Source: Punica granatum
Taxonomy: Eukaryota; Streptophyta; Magnoliopsida; Myrtales; Lythraceae
Assembly (NCBI RefSeq): GCF_007655135.1
Contig: NC_045128.1
Location: 38,887,885 to 38,951,884 of the forward strand
Reading direction: 5' to 3'
Length of the DNA: 64,000 nucleotides
Position 1 is the stretch's first letter, and every line of letters starts with the position of its first letter. This document shows positions 11,672 to 23,835 of this stretch, piece by piece. The position numbers were made by a program, and so were the translations under genes. The notes under the pieces were generated by a model, which saw only the letters and a program-made list of their open reading frames with translations, did not search any database and was not told the origin of the DNA.

Positions 11672-12491
11672 ATGACTATCCTGCAAGTTCCCGAACTCAT
11701 TCGTCCGCGCCATTGCTGCTGCACCTCGACGCCATTGAAGTTGGCAGCCCATCAGCTCCCAAGTGCCTCCGGACATCCCCGCACATTTCCGTTCCGACGG
11801 CGGGAGCTCAATATGCAGGGGATTGCCCCGGGGACGAACGTGCTGCGGCTCGCGCTGGCGGCTTCACGGGAATCTCGTATAAGACCGGCCTCGGCGGCAG
11901 GAGTTCCCGTCCCTCCGCTCGATTTGACGGAGGACAACATCAAGCAGGTCTTAGCTGATGCCAGAGTCGAGGCAAGTGCAGTAAATTTTGAATCTTTTTC
12001 CGTAATGTAAGGTTTTAAGCTGACAAGGAAGGGACTTTCATGGGCCTCTGAAGCAATTATAGCTCTCTCCTCTTTGCAGCTTGCTCAACTGTTCGACTCC
12101 TCGGTAGGCATAACAGGTAAACTACCAGTGAACACCGGAAATCTTCCGTTTCTTAGCTAATGGAACATTCCGATTGCCGTAAACATGGGCAGTGCATTAC
12201 AGGAGTAGTCGAGCTCGCGGAAATGGACGGGCCCTTCGTGAAGATTAGCCTCAGGGGCCGGTTTTGGCACGAGAGGTCCACTGTTCTGGCGAGAGTCGGG
12301 AATTACTTGAAGCAGAGGATCCCGGTAAGTCAGTTTAACTCCTCAGTCCTTTGAATCTTGTGCTCCATTGTTTTAGTTTGCTAAGAATTGGTTTGCTTCT
12401 GATATAAAAGCTTGTCTACGTCCTTCAGGAAATCTTGGAGGTGGATGTAAAAGATGAGAAAATGCTGGATGATAGCCCTGAGAATTTCTGA
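11672..12491 (+). CDS. plastid NifU C-terminal-like protein lacking the CxxC motif
   Basis: Four exons: 11672-11971, 12080-12116, 12203-12324 and 12429-12491, giving 173 residues. The first about 75 residues are Arg/Ser/Ala-rich with few acidic residues, consistent with a chloroplast transit peptide. The conserved body starts at LDLTEDNIKQVLADARVE and continues with GVVELAEMDGPFVKISLRG and RVGNYLKQRIPEILEV. That order (helix, beta hairpin, helix, terminal strand) is the NifU C-terminal fold. The Cys-x-x-Cys that binds the cluster in true NifU/NFU proteins is replaced by RFWHERST, so Fe-S scaffolding is not supported. Intron 1 uses a GC donor (GAG|GCAAGT). It converges on the PPR gene. Function unknown. 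Confidence 0.75.
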
Positions 12492-13265
12492 GATACCAGA
12501 AGGGTGCTGTGTTCATCATCCATTAATGGCATCAAGAGAGAAGCAAGAAATAAAGAGAATTGCTTCAATCCGCAAAACGTCCTCGATGGCGATGATTTCC
12601 AGGTCCTGACTTGTGATATATCACGCAGCTTGTTGCTTTCCTATCACCTTGTAGCGTACAGTGCATTGGAAAATTGGGAATGATAACATATGCAGAGAGT
12701 TCATAGAGTACTGATTGCAATAGAAGACGAGGCAATTTGTCGGAGCTTGTCTGGCATCTCCGCTCTTTCTGGTTGACAATCCGAGTTTAGAATGTGTATA
12801 GCTCTGCTCCGTGGATGTTGGGATTAATGAGTCCATGTTTGCGGTGAAGAGTATGTATCTTTTGGGATCATTTTTTTCTAGGAGACTTCAGCATCTTCCC
12901 ATGTCCGGAAACTGCATCTGTTGTTCTGCTGCAGTTGAGCTTCAATTATTTGTAATCAATACCGTTCTTGTAGACATATTCTGTGCAATTTGATTGAGTT
13001 AGCTCACAAAGGAAATCTTAAGCAACTTGCGATGAAGTTATTCGAATTGTGAAGCGACAGATGAATATCTCTATCTCCTGTTGATCTCTCCCAAGAGTAT
13101 CAATACAATAACCAAACAAAGATTGTAGTTTCAAGGCAACATTGCATTCCATCAATCAAATATTATTCACTGAAATGCACAATACATTACAAAATTTTGG
13201 GAGAACCAACTGTGTTCTCAGAATACAAAAAACTACCAATTCATCTTCGCAAACGAGAAACGAGT
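12492..13265. other. convergent 3' flanks
   Basis: 3' flank of the NifU-C-like gene and of the PPR gene. No further gene seen. Confidence 0.4.
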
Positions 13266-14717
13266 TTATGAAAGCTTTTCCATGAACCTGTTGTAGGTCA
13301 TGAGGTCTGGTATAAACCCCTTATCCAACATATCATCCACCAAAATCTTTCCCTCCTCCCGCTTCTTATCTCTTATACATCCATAAACCAATATCCTATA
13401 TGTCACTTCATCTGCTTCCAAGCCCTTTCTCTGGGCCAACAACCTCAGCTTATTGGCTTCCACCGTCTTCTCGATCTCACAGACATCCTCGAGCAAGCAA
13501 TTGAATGTCACAGAATCTGGAATAATAGCTTCCTTCAGCATCATCTCCATCAAACCAAGCGCTTCCTCTATCTTCCTCGCCCTCCTCAGGCCTTCAACCA
13601 TAGTAGTACAAGCAATCAAGCTCGGAGCATTCCCCATCTCCCATAGGTTGATAACAATTTCGAGAGCTCTAGTGGCATTTCCAGAGCTGCATAACTTCTC
13701 CACAAGACCGAAGTAATCATACCCTTTCGGCAGCACTCCTTTACGGGCAAAATCCAGTATTAGCTCAGTTGCCTGATCTACCTTACCTACTCTGCATAAC
13801 CCATCAACCAAAATCTCGCAGGTCACGCAGGAGAAATCACATCCCAATTCAGTCATTTCATAAGCCATAGCGACCCCTTCCTCGAACTTCCTCTCCCTGA
13901 AGAACCCTCTTATCAGAGTATTAAAACTAACGACATTGGGGACACAGCCCTTGTCCTTCATCTCCCTAAACACCTCCAAAGCCGACTTGAATCGCGATGT
14001 CCTACAATACCCACTAATCAAGATGTTAAATGTGATCACATCAGGCTTAACCCGATCCCGAACCATACTGGCGTATAAAGACAGGGCCTTCTCGAGCTCC
14101 CTGGACTTGACGAGCCCGTGGATGAAGGAATTATAAGAACCGACACTCGGCCTCCCATCGATGGACTTCCTCATGGCCTCAAATGCAGTTTCCGCGTCCT
14201 TCAACCTCCCAGCTCTGCAATACGATTCGATCGCGAAGCGGAAGATGGGCTCGGCCCTCGGGCAGGAGAAGATGCCGTCAGAGCAGGGACAGGGGTTCGA
14301 GGACATGAATTGGAGGAGGGAGCTGAGGTCGTCGAGGCGATTGGAGACGGAAAGTGTCCGAGCCATCCACTCGAAAGTGGAGTGGTCATGGCGGAAGGAG
14401 TCGAGCTTGGAGGCCCAGTTGAAGATGTGGAAGTCATAGAGGGTGAAGTTGGGATGGTGGTGGAGCTTGGCCTTGAGGAAGTGAAGGAGGGCCGGCGGTG
14501 TGAGGGGGAGGCGGAGATGGGCGGCGAGGAAGGCCGTCAGCTGGGAGGAATGACGGGCAGGGGAGAGGGTTAGGGTCGGGAGCGGAGGGAGAGAGGGGAG
14601 ATTGGTGAGATGTGGGAGGGGAGACGGAGACGCCGACGGCGGAGAGGGCTGGAGGAGCTGGGAAGTCTTGCCCGGACTGGGCTTTGGTCTTGCCGGGACC
14701 AGCTTCTTGAACGCCAT
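13266..14717 (-). CDS. P-class pentatricopeptide repeat protein
   Basis: A single exon of 483 residues, as is usual for plant PPR genes. After a Pro/Ser-rich N-terminus come at least eight helical-hairpin repeats of about 35 residues. Clear repeat starts include VGSYNSFIHGLVKS, VITFNILISGYCRTSRFKSA, VVSFNTLIRGFFRERKFEEG, VTCEILVDGLCRVGKVDQA, VTFNCLLEDVC and VTYRILVYGCIRDKK. No E, DYW, SMR or other C-terminal extension follows; the protein ends in the last repeat (LMTYNRFMEKLS). P-class PPRs bind organelle RNA for processing, stability or translation; the target cannot be read from here. I use the ATG at 14717 (GCCATGG, good context). The open frame extends upstream only through a GTG. Mitochondrial or plastid location undecided. 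Confidence 0.93.
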   Translation of the reverse strand: MAFKKLVPARPKPSPGKTSQLLQPSPPSASPSPLPHLTNLPSLPPLPTLTLSPARHSSQLTAFLAAHLRLPLTPPALLHFLKAKLHHHPNFTLYDFHIFNWASKLDSFRHDHSTFEWMARTLSVSNRLDDLSSLLQFMSSNPCPCSDGIFSCPRAEPIFRFAIESYCRAGRLKDAETAFEAMRKSIDGRPSVGSYNSFIHGLVKSRELEKALSLYASMVRDRVKPDVITFNILISGYCRTSRFKSALEVFREMKDKGCVPNVVSFNTLIRGFFRERKFEEGVAMAYEMTELGCDFSCVTCEILVDGLCRVGKVDQATELILDFARKGVLPKGYDYFGLVEKLCSSGNATRALEIVINLWEMGNAPSLIACTTMVEGLRRARKIEEALGLMEMMLKEAIIPDSVTFNCLLEDVCEIEKTVEANKLRLLAQRKGLEADEVTYRILVYGCIRDKKREEGKILVDDMLDKGFIPDLMTYNRFMEKLS

Positions 14718-16039
14718 GGCAGACCCTCTCCACCCATTCACCGGGAACACCGGAGAAGCGGAGGAGAGTGGACTTCAGACAGATCATAAAACGACAGCGT
14801 TTTGCAGTCAGAAGGAGGTGGGCTCGTGGCTCTTTGTATTTGGGCCCAAGTCCATTTCTTGCATAAACATATGCATGGGTTGTATTTGGGCTCAATCCAT
14901 TTTTTGCATAAATATATGTACGGAAGTTTCTATGATCGCTTTAAAGTTACAATTACGAATAATCATAATCTTAGAAGTTTAAGAATAGCGTTGGGCTATC
15001 CGGAGCTGCCAATTTGAAATGGCACGATTTGGATTGTCATGTGGTTTCGGCAAGATGACTTGTTTAAAGAGTAATATAACGTATTATTTCTTGTTAATCT
15101 AATCAAATATCAGAGATTAGCCAATCAGAGGAGAAATCTGATCACGACAATGTCCTAAAGCACGAACCGGAGGAAAAAGACCTCACACGCTTGGAAAAGA
15201 GCATGGTTCATGGCCATTTTCGTTGTTAATTAGTACTAAATATAATGATTAATTAACCATAAGTAATTGTTAAATATATGAATATCTATGTGGCTTTTGT
15301 TAGCACCACTTTTTTGAATGATATAATTAAGAGCACTATCACAGCACTAAGGGGTTATAGTGTAGCTAATCTTTGAATGATTATTGCAAATGATTATTTG
15401 AAGAATTTTTCGTATATGCCACATTTTAGTTGGCTCGTTTACGCATAACAGGTACAGTGATCATATGATAGAATAAGAACTCAAGATCTCGTGGTTTTCA
15501 TTATCATATGAACCAATAAATTTACCGAGTATTTTCCAATCAATTCATTGATTCCATTTTGGCTCATGAGATTGTGCAAAGATGCTTTGATATTTGAACT
15601 TTTAAACCAATTCACAAGATAATAAAGGTTTACTGATAATTATGCTCGTTCTCGACTTAAAATTAAAAGGTACAGTAGATTGTGGAGAAAACTTATGATT
15701 GGAAGAATTATACCTTTTAGTGGGTCATCTCAATTCGAACTAAACTAGTTGAGATCCATTAGATTTCTGGATATCATGATGCATACCGATAAAATAAAAT
15801 CACAAGTTCGATTTTTATGAGTGATATGTTCCAATTGCCATGCGGCTTTTGAACTTTTAGATTATATCAATATGCTTGGGGGCGTGGAAATCCAGAATTG
15901 CATGCTACATATTAAGTTCCCCCCCTCCCCTTGCATCATGTTAATAATTTATATCATAGATAAAGGGGTAAAGAAACGAAAGATATAGTTCACGGGGAAA
16001 AGAAAGACCCGAAAGATATAATCTTTCGGTATCATGCAA

Positions 16040-16081
<42 letters not shown>

Positions 16082-16263
16082 GAATAGGATCGATCAAAAG
16101 CCTATGATATGTGCCGATGGTCGATCATCGAAGAACTGTGACCAGGAATCAGAGAAGTAACATATATTAGCTCTTTTCTTTTCTTCCATTGTTAGTATAC
16201 ATTTGGTGATCCTAAGCTATACATATGATATGACATATGTAAACTAGACTTATATATAATTGA
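14718..16263. other. AT-rich intergenic region with (TA)n tract
   Basis: Head flank of the PPR gene and tail flank of the PADRE gene. A TATA-alternating microsatellite lies at 16041-16072. A few diverged dispersed-repeat-like phrases occur near 15.5-15.8 kb. No gene seen. Confidence 0.4.
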
Positions 16264-16830
16264 TCATTTTTCATGTATAGTTTCTAAGACAGGCTTCCAC
16301 CCTTTATTACAACCCTCACCATCATCGTCCCTGTGATCATCATCAACCTCCTCTAGATGATCATGAACTTGCAGCTTCTGTCCACTCATAATCTGATACA
16401 TCAGCTCCTCGCTGGCCGAAACTCCTCTGCTCTTCATCATCTCCATCAGTTCTCTCTTGCTGATCACCAGCTTTATCCTCACAGCCCCACCAACAGAAGG
16501 AGAAGATCCTGATGAAGCTAGGACCCCCTGATCTCCGGCTGCCTCCGAAGAATCTGCAAACCTCACCTTCTTCTTCTTCATCTTCATCGGGACGTTTTCG
16601 GGTGGCTGAAGAGGCACGAGGTAATAAGAGTGGCCGCCCTTCAAGACAGTTTCTGGAGAGAGATGCAGGGAGCGATCAGCTTCCACCTGTGGGAGAGTGT
16701 CCAGCACGCCGTGACCGGAGAAATCTGTGAGGACATGGCAGACCTCCACCGAATTTTGGTGCTCAAGGACTTTTCCGTCCAGTTTAACTATTTGTATGGT
16801 CTTCCGGTGAAGAACTAGGCAGTTTCCCAT
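16264..16830 (-). CDS. PADRE (DUF4228) protein
   Basis: A single exon of 188 residues starting MGNCLVLHRKTIQIVKLDGK. The Met-Gly-Asn-Cys start is the usual N-myristoylation/palmitoylation signature of this family, which argues for membrane attachment and for choosing the ATG at 16830 over the longer open frame. The PADRE core follows: a short beta-rich domain with VLEHQNSVEVCHVLTDFSGH and GGHSYYLVPL. A basic/KKKKVRFAD segment comes next, then the family's C-terminal motif VRIKLVISKRELMEMM (about 122-140) and a low-complexity acidic tail (HLEEVDDDHRDDDGEG). PADRE genes are often induced by pathogen or abiotic stress; the biochemical role is not known. A (GGT)n run sits in the leader at about 16918-16942. 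Confidence 0.85.
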   Translation of the reverse strand: MGNCLVLHRKTIQIVKLDGKVLEHQNSVEVCHVLTDFSGHGVLDTLPQVEADRSLHLSPETVLKGGHSYYLVPLQPPENVPMKMKKKKVRFADSSEAAGDQGVLASSGSSPSVGGAVRIKLVISKRELMEMMKSRGVSASEELMYQIMSGQKLQVHDHLEEVDDDHRDDDGEGCNKGWKPVLETIHEK

Positions 16831-19619
16831 GATTAGGCTGTGCTTATGATAAGTGGCTTTGAGATGGCTGTATACATGAGAGAAGAACTTGGAGAGTGAA
16901 GGGAATGTCAATTGGACTAAGGTGGTGGTGGTGGTGGTGGTGTCTACATATATATACACACGCTAGACAATTAGATGATGTATATATATGTGTGGTGTTG
17001 TTGCAAGAATGCCCTTGCCATGCTCATTAATTGCCAATGTGGCATATTAGTATTCATCTGTTACTTTAGACCCCACCTTGATGATTTTCCTTTCTTTTTT
17101 GAAAAGGGTTTCCTATGATTCTACCTGTCCATGGGATCGATCATAGAATTATCGTACAAGCATTACCGCATACAGACTATATATATTTCAAACGTTTACA
17201 CAATTCCGAAAAGCTGCGAGTAATTTACGTGAACAACCATACTTTATCAGCGATCAAATGTGTACGTGATGATGATCCTTTTGTCTACAAATTACGATAT
17301 GGAATATATCGCTTTTAGGAGCAGAAGCAGGACGTTAATATTTGATGGTTTTGCCCTAATCGAATTCGCGTTATCTAGTAATAGAGTTGAGATTAAACAC
17401 ACGATATATATTACTTCCGATTATAAACATCTATTTGTGAGCCTGGCCGCCATAGGAAATGAAGCCGATATACTCTTTTCTTTGATACTTCAATTAAATA
17501 ATTAATAGAATGCATATTCTACCGAAAAATAATATAATAATTGGAATGCATGTACAGGACACAGCCACTAATTATTTTCATGATGGAAAATCTTGAGAGT
17601 TTTTTTTTTCTCAATTAATAATTAATCGAGAAAGCTTCTTCTTGGAATCGTTTTGATTTTATAAGTGGATTAGCCACCAGAATCCCAGACCCCATTACTA
17701 CAGTGGGAATTGGCTCAGATATATACTGCGAAGGGTAGGGCGCCCCAACCCTCCTTTAGCCTCCGTTTTTATGGGTAGATCGATTTCTAGATGCGGACCC
17801 CCTCACCGGCCCTTGTTGACTATAGGTGAAGTGTGGAAACAAAGGTGACGTTTGATCCAACTTAAAATTAAATATTGAAAATTAAATATTTAAGTTTTAA
17901 GGAGAAAATTACACAGTTAGTTCTTTAAATTTGATTACTTTTATATTTTAATCTTTTTTTCTTTTTTTTAAAATATTTTAACCTTCTCCTTTTCCTTGAT
18001 TCGTTTTGTTTAATCCTTTGACTATTTTTCTGTTTAAATCCTTTTATCATAATGATTATTAAGAAAAATATTAATTTGATCCACAACATTTTGTTACTAT
18101 TTTTTTGTCCTAATTCTTTTTTCTTTTTCAATTTTGTCTCCTCCTTAAGCTTCATGTTCCTTGTAGTTCTATCGCTCTATTTTTGTAATGAATACCGACA
18201 TGACACATCTTGTAATAAAAAGATATTTTTTAAAAAATTACAAAAATAAATTATTAATAATAAAAATAATAATGTGAGAATTGTGAACCTATTTGAAGAT
18301 TGAGGCATAGACAATCTTAACTCGGGTGCTGCTAGTTGTTAAAAGGATTATGGTAATTTGAGAGGGAGAGAGGCGGCAGTAGGGGACAACGTCGGGCACA
18401 ACTGCCATAGGGAAGGTCACCTTAGCCTATGCCAATAGATATGTCAACGCTTATCTTTGCAATTACAATCAATATTGCACTTTACTACATCGTTCTTTAC
18501 ATCAAGGGTTACCATGTCCTTACTTAGTGATTCACGGCCAAACCTCATAAGCGTGGTTGGTGGTTATTGAACCATATTGGCCTTTACTTTTCCTTTCTTT
18601 TTTTTTCCAATTTCTTTACTCACAAAATTCGAGTACTGGTGCTCCCAACTCAAACCGCCACTACCCCTGCTAAGATTGTTTATGGCCTAAACACTTAACC
18701 TGCTCATTCTCTTGAGTAGGTTCACAATTTTTTTTATTATTTTATTTTATTTTTAAAATTACAAAATAATTTTTATTTCAAAAATACCGCGTGGGAATTT
18801 TTATTGGAAATTAAGTGTTATAATTATAGGTATTAAGAAAAAAATCACAAAAAAAGGAATTAGAATGGAAAAGTAGTTATAAGAGGTTAAGGATTGAAAT
18901 TAAAAATTTCTCAGATAAAAAATTTGATAAAAGAGTGAAAATAGAAAACTAAGGGGAGGTATTAGACGAAAACAATTCAAGAAAAAAACGAAAATGACTG
19001 AAATAGAAAATTATTCAAAGTTACAAGATGTAAATGATAATTTTTTTAAAAAATAGCTAAAATAGAAAAGCAACCTGATCTAGAGAACCAAATATATAAT
19101 CTTACTAAATTTTAAGTATTTAATGAATTAAATGCTTAGTAGAATAAGTAAATTTTGTTTGGTGAGAGATAAGTGTAACTGTGTAAGTACTTTTAGATTA
19201 TTGATGATATTTTCTTGATGGTCCTGTGACTTTTTCTATTTTAAACTCTTGACCCAACATTTTTTCAATGTTTTCATAAAATTAGAGAAAATATCTAAAA
19301 TAAAAAAATTCAAATTGTCAATCGAGAGCGGCATGCACTAGCTAACAGACAAGCTACCACAACTTTGAACTCCTCTGTGGTGGCTCGTTAGCCCGCCATC
19401 ACAGCCTAGCGAGGCGCTAGTGACCTTTGACATCACTAGCACCATGATGGTCGACCACCTAGCCACTCCATGTCAGCATATCTCTCCCTCTCTCTCTTTC
19501 TTTCTATCCTTTATCTATCCCAAAACTAAAACTAGACTAATTTATAAATTCGATAAAGTTGAGAGCTACCATTGCAAATATGAGAAAATGACATCTAATT
19601 GAGCGAATCAAGTAAATAT

Positions 19620-19775
19620 AAGTAGGTTCAAGTTCTTCGGCACTTGTTCCCCTTAAGCGAAGTCTCATGATATAGTCTTGTGAATAAAGAAAATCCTTGA
19701 ATGTGATAGCTTTATTTCTTAATGAGCCGACTCGACTCGAACTGGATTAGTCTAGACCCATTGAGCTTCCAGATA
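19620..19775 (-). repeat. dispersed ~140-bp repeat, copy 1
   Basis: Read on the minus strand it matches the phrase order seen at 23.69, 60.80, 62.21, 62.76 and 63.24 kb: ACTAATCCAGTTCGA, then CTCATTAAGAAATAAAGCT, then TTCACAAGAC, then a GAGACTT...TTAAG segment. Class unknown. Confidence 0.5.
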
Positions 19776-21017
19776 CCGAGGTACATAAAAAAAAAAAAAG
19801 GTAAGTCTCAACTTACTTGTAATTAAGCACCTTTTTTACTTAAATTTATTAAGTATTTTTTAGTATTAAATAAACAAATTGAATCATCCAGCACATAATT
19901 TGTGTTATCAAATACGTCCGAACATGAGGGAATAGAGAAGCAGCTACATAGTATTACATAGGATTTACCAGAACACTCCTGCGTACACAACACTAATCGA
20001 AAGAAATGAATGATTCATGCATATTAAGAGATCTTTTGATGTATATTTTTTAAAATTTCTCAACAAGTCAGATTTCGATGTACATCAAATAAGTATTATT
20101 GTGGAAAGCAGGGGGATCGATTAAAGTATTTGACTTGTTAGTCGTGTAGTTAGGCTAAAGGAATGAGATGATAGGGATGTGCTATCAAAGACAAAGATTC
20201 ATTCCCAAGTACCCACAATGAATCAGATGGTTGGGTTGGTTGTTGGAGAGTCAAAAGAGTCGTCCAAACCAAGCCTATACCCTATAAGGGTTTCATTTGA
20301 TCAACATAAATTAATTCAAATGATTTAGCACATTTTTTCTTAAATAAGATTTAGATATGAATCTTGTGTACAAAATAAATTCATAATCGACAAAATTTTA
20401 TCTTTTAATGGACTAATCGAGTTTGAAATAGAATTTCATTACAACTTTCAGTTCCAAATACCACGTGGTTTATATTGAAAAAAATTTGATTGGAGAGGCT
20501 GTCTCTTTCTATCATATCTTTTTTTCTAGGGTTGTCAACGCGCATGGGTTTCAAGGGCTCGGTGCGGCGGTGGAAAAACGAAGCCCCGAGCTCCCGCTTC
20601 AAAGATGTCCTATTCTATTTGTTATATATTCGAATGATTTTCTTTCCTTTGGATGCATGAAAATTACTAATATCTTTTTTTCAGTGAACGAAAATTACTA
20701 ATATTTAGTAATAAGAAGATGAACAAATAAACCAATCTTTTCTCGATCGCTTGCCGTATACATGAACTCAACCTTAACACATAGTAGCAGTACGTACATC
20801 TTTTACCTCCGTTCCCTTCTCATAGATTAATGATAAAGATGCTAAGTATATATTTCGCTTTCATCATGTCCGTGTATAAGTTAAAAGTCACTTCTAGCTG
20901 GTGCACTAATACAGTATACACTCCCCCAGTTTTAATAATTCACTTGCGGTGATAACATATATACACATGTTTCATGAAAAAGGATCTTATCACATGATAC
21001 CGCATGCATGCGTTTAC

Positions 21018-21052
<35 letters not shown>

Positions 21053-22394
21053 ACGCTATAAATATTGCAATATATAAAATCAGAATTTGGTTCATTTTTT
21101 TGGTAGACGTTTTTTCTGTTTTTGGTAGAAGAATTTTGATAAATTAAATATATATGGTCCTTTGTGACTTACAGCACGGCTTCAATACTAACTTTTTTTT
21201 TTCTTTAGGGAAATGTGTAAGACTTCGCTTGCATATGGATTTTACTAAAACTCAATTATGTAACATTGGATGTATCCTTACCCTCTCGTGTTCGAGATCA
21301 TCAGGATATACGTCGGTCTAGCAAGATGATTAGGTCAGCCTGATGAGGGAACGCAGGTTAATAATATATATGTATATATATATATATATAGCTTTAGAAT
21401 TAGAGGTTAGAAGATTATTAGTCGATAAGTGCCCAGACGACTCCATCGATTAAGAGGAACGCATTAAAAAATTCTCCCACTGATGCTCTGTCTAATTGGT
21501 CATCCTCTTATTTTATTTATTGCCTGAGAAGCACGCCACTATTCTCATCAGATCTCATTCCGTACCTGTTGTCTTGCATTTTTTAATTTTTTCGGTTTAC
21601 AAAGTGAAACATTAAATTCATCATTAATTATTATTATTATTATGACCAATTTGATGTGCATATCGAGAGAAAGTATTGTATGTAATAAGTAAATGACTTG
21701 CCAATGTCACTGGCTTGGCTTTGTTTGGTATTAGAAATAAAAAACTTTATTTTGTCTAATTCAACTGTATTCTTTTTTAAATTTAATACTGTAACTATTA
21801 TTATTTTATCTTTTTTTCTATTTAATAACAATTTTTCACTCAAATTTTTCCTAATCATTTTTATAATTAATTTTTTAATACTTTCACATTTATATATACA
21901 TATATATATATATTCACACTCATTCATATATTTATCAATATTTATAATTATTACACAAAATCAAATTAAATTGGTTCATGATTTAACTCAAAAACCAAAT
22001 GCAAGCTAAGAGTTCATCAATTGATCTCGATTTTTAGAAACATCTCAAAAAAAAACAAAAAAAGAAAGAGCTGTCGATGACAAAAATAAAGTTAATTTTT
22101 CATGTATCGGATGATATAGTGATACATGTTATATATATCCGTTGCACGTAATATCTTCTCGAGAATTATATATGCTATATATTATATATTATGGATGACA
22201 TGCTTTGTGCTTGTTTTTAATAAATAATTAGATCCCACACATCAATATTGAGCGAGCCTTCTCGGATATGCATTCATCACTGCTGACCTGTTTAAATTCT
22301 GATTTATTTATATATATATATATATACACATACACACTTCATTTTCAAAGACAACATCATTCTTGCTTTTGCAGGTAGTTAACCGTGTCTTTTC

Positions 22395-23035
22395 CTTGAG
22401 AATTCGATATTCTTTTTTTTCTTGACAAATCAGTTTGCCAACAATTCGATTCCTCAATAAATTTTGTCAACAATTTGATTCTTGAAGGATTAGTTGGACA
22501 ATAATTTGATCCTTGAAAGATTAATTTTGCCAATAGTGGTCGACAATTTAGTCATCGAAAGATCAATTGACTAATAATTTGATCCTTAAAAGACCATTTC
22601 GCCGAACAATTTAGTCCCGACGTTAATTGATCATCAACGCCTTGACGATAATTTGATTCGAAAGTTGATATGACACATCCTTAACTAACGTCCTTTGAAA
22701 ATTTGATTTTTTATTCCCCAAACCTGTTATAACGTTAGTTAAGGATGTATAATATCAACTTCCATGTCAGATTATCGTCACGGCATCCATTGTCAGTTAA
22801 CGTCGAGATTAAATTGTCTGGCGGAACAGCATTTCGAGTACCAAATTGTTAACCGACTGATATTTCGATGGCCAAATTATTGGCAAAATTCATTGAGGGA
22901 CCAAATTATTTGCAAAATTAATCTTAACTAAATTATTGGTCAATTGATATTTCAAGGACTAAATTATTGACAAAATTCATTGAAGGATCAAATTGTTAAC
23001 AAATTGATCTTTCAAGGATCAAATTGAAGGGTTTT
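22395..23035. repeat. foldback (large inverted repeat) element with internal short repeats
   Basis: The two halves are imperfect reverse complements centred near 22715. For example, GTTGATATGACACATCC with CTTAACTAACGT in the left arm pairs with ACGTTAGTTAAGGATG plus ATATCAAC in the right arm. Each arm contains several degenerate units of the form CAATTTGATCCTTGAAAGAT. There is no coding potential. This is the structure of a non-autonomous foldback/MITE-like element, but I could not fix its ends or a target-site duplication. Confidence 0.65.
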
Positions 23036-23689
23036 CTCTTTTTTTCTTTAAAGAAAAAATAAATGGACATATGAAACTCAGTTTTAGAAGTGACATGCAC
23101 ATATTAAGGTTTGAACTTTTTTCTTCATTAATATATTCATGTCGATAATAAAATTAATGCACATAATATTGCAATTTTAATCAAGTTCAATGTCTCATCG
23201 AGTCGATTTAACTTGCAAATATAGTCTTTTTTTTCCTGCTGATGATTCTAACTGCAGGTTTTGTAAAACCAAAAAGGGGTTCATCTAGAAAAATCAGAAG
23301 CCATCAATCAATCCTGAATTTCCTTCTAAATTATTTATATTAAAATTTCATTTTTTTAATTCTCTGTCGCTTAGCTAGCCCTTCTTTGTCTTTCTTGAAG
23401 AGGAAAGCTATTCGTGTTTGTCTTGCTATTACATTCCAAATGTAGAAAAATAAGCAAACCCTTTTTCAACCACACAAGATACAGACATGAGTGTTGATAC
23501 CTTCTAATAATCAACTTAATAATTTTTCTAAATCGAAAATCTCACAAACAATGATATGTTGTAGTTTAGAGAACATTCAAGGAGTATGTAATACATATGA
23601 ATGTGGGAGGGTTATATTAGACACACCTTTTAGAATGATTTTTTTTTCGTGTGCGTACCGTAATATCTGAAAGCTAAACAAAATCTGAT

Positions 23690-23835
23690 TAATCTAATTC
23701 AAGTCAGATCAGTCCATAAAAGGAGTAAAGCTTCCTAATATTGATTTTTTTTTTTCCATTCACAAGACTCGAATCCGATACTTCATTTAAGAAAAATTAG
23801 TATCGAACCGTTTGGACCATCTATATTAATTTTTA
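23690..23835 (+). repeat. dispersed ~140-bp repeat, copy 2
   Basis: Shares TAAAGCTTCC, TTCACAAGACTCGAATCC and ATTTAAGAAAAATTAG phrases in the same order as the copies at 60.80 and 62.21 kb. Confidence 0.5.

Noticed and set aside
14118..14573. 151-codon plus-strand open frame over the PPR gene, and a related 153-codon minus-strand frame at 14434-14895
   Set aside because: Low-complexity Gly/Glu or Pro/Ser translations caused by GC-rich codons of the PPR N-terminus; shadows.
17840..19190. Possible large MITE suggested by GTTTGATCC near 17850 and GTTTGGTGAG near 19158
   Set aside because: The end motifs are in the same orientation, not inverted, and no target-site duplication is visible.
22395..23035. 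microRNA precursor
   Set aside because: Far longer and more repetitive than a plant MIR hairpin; fits a foldback transposon better.
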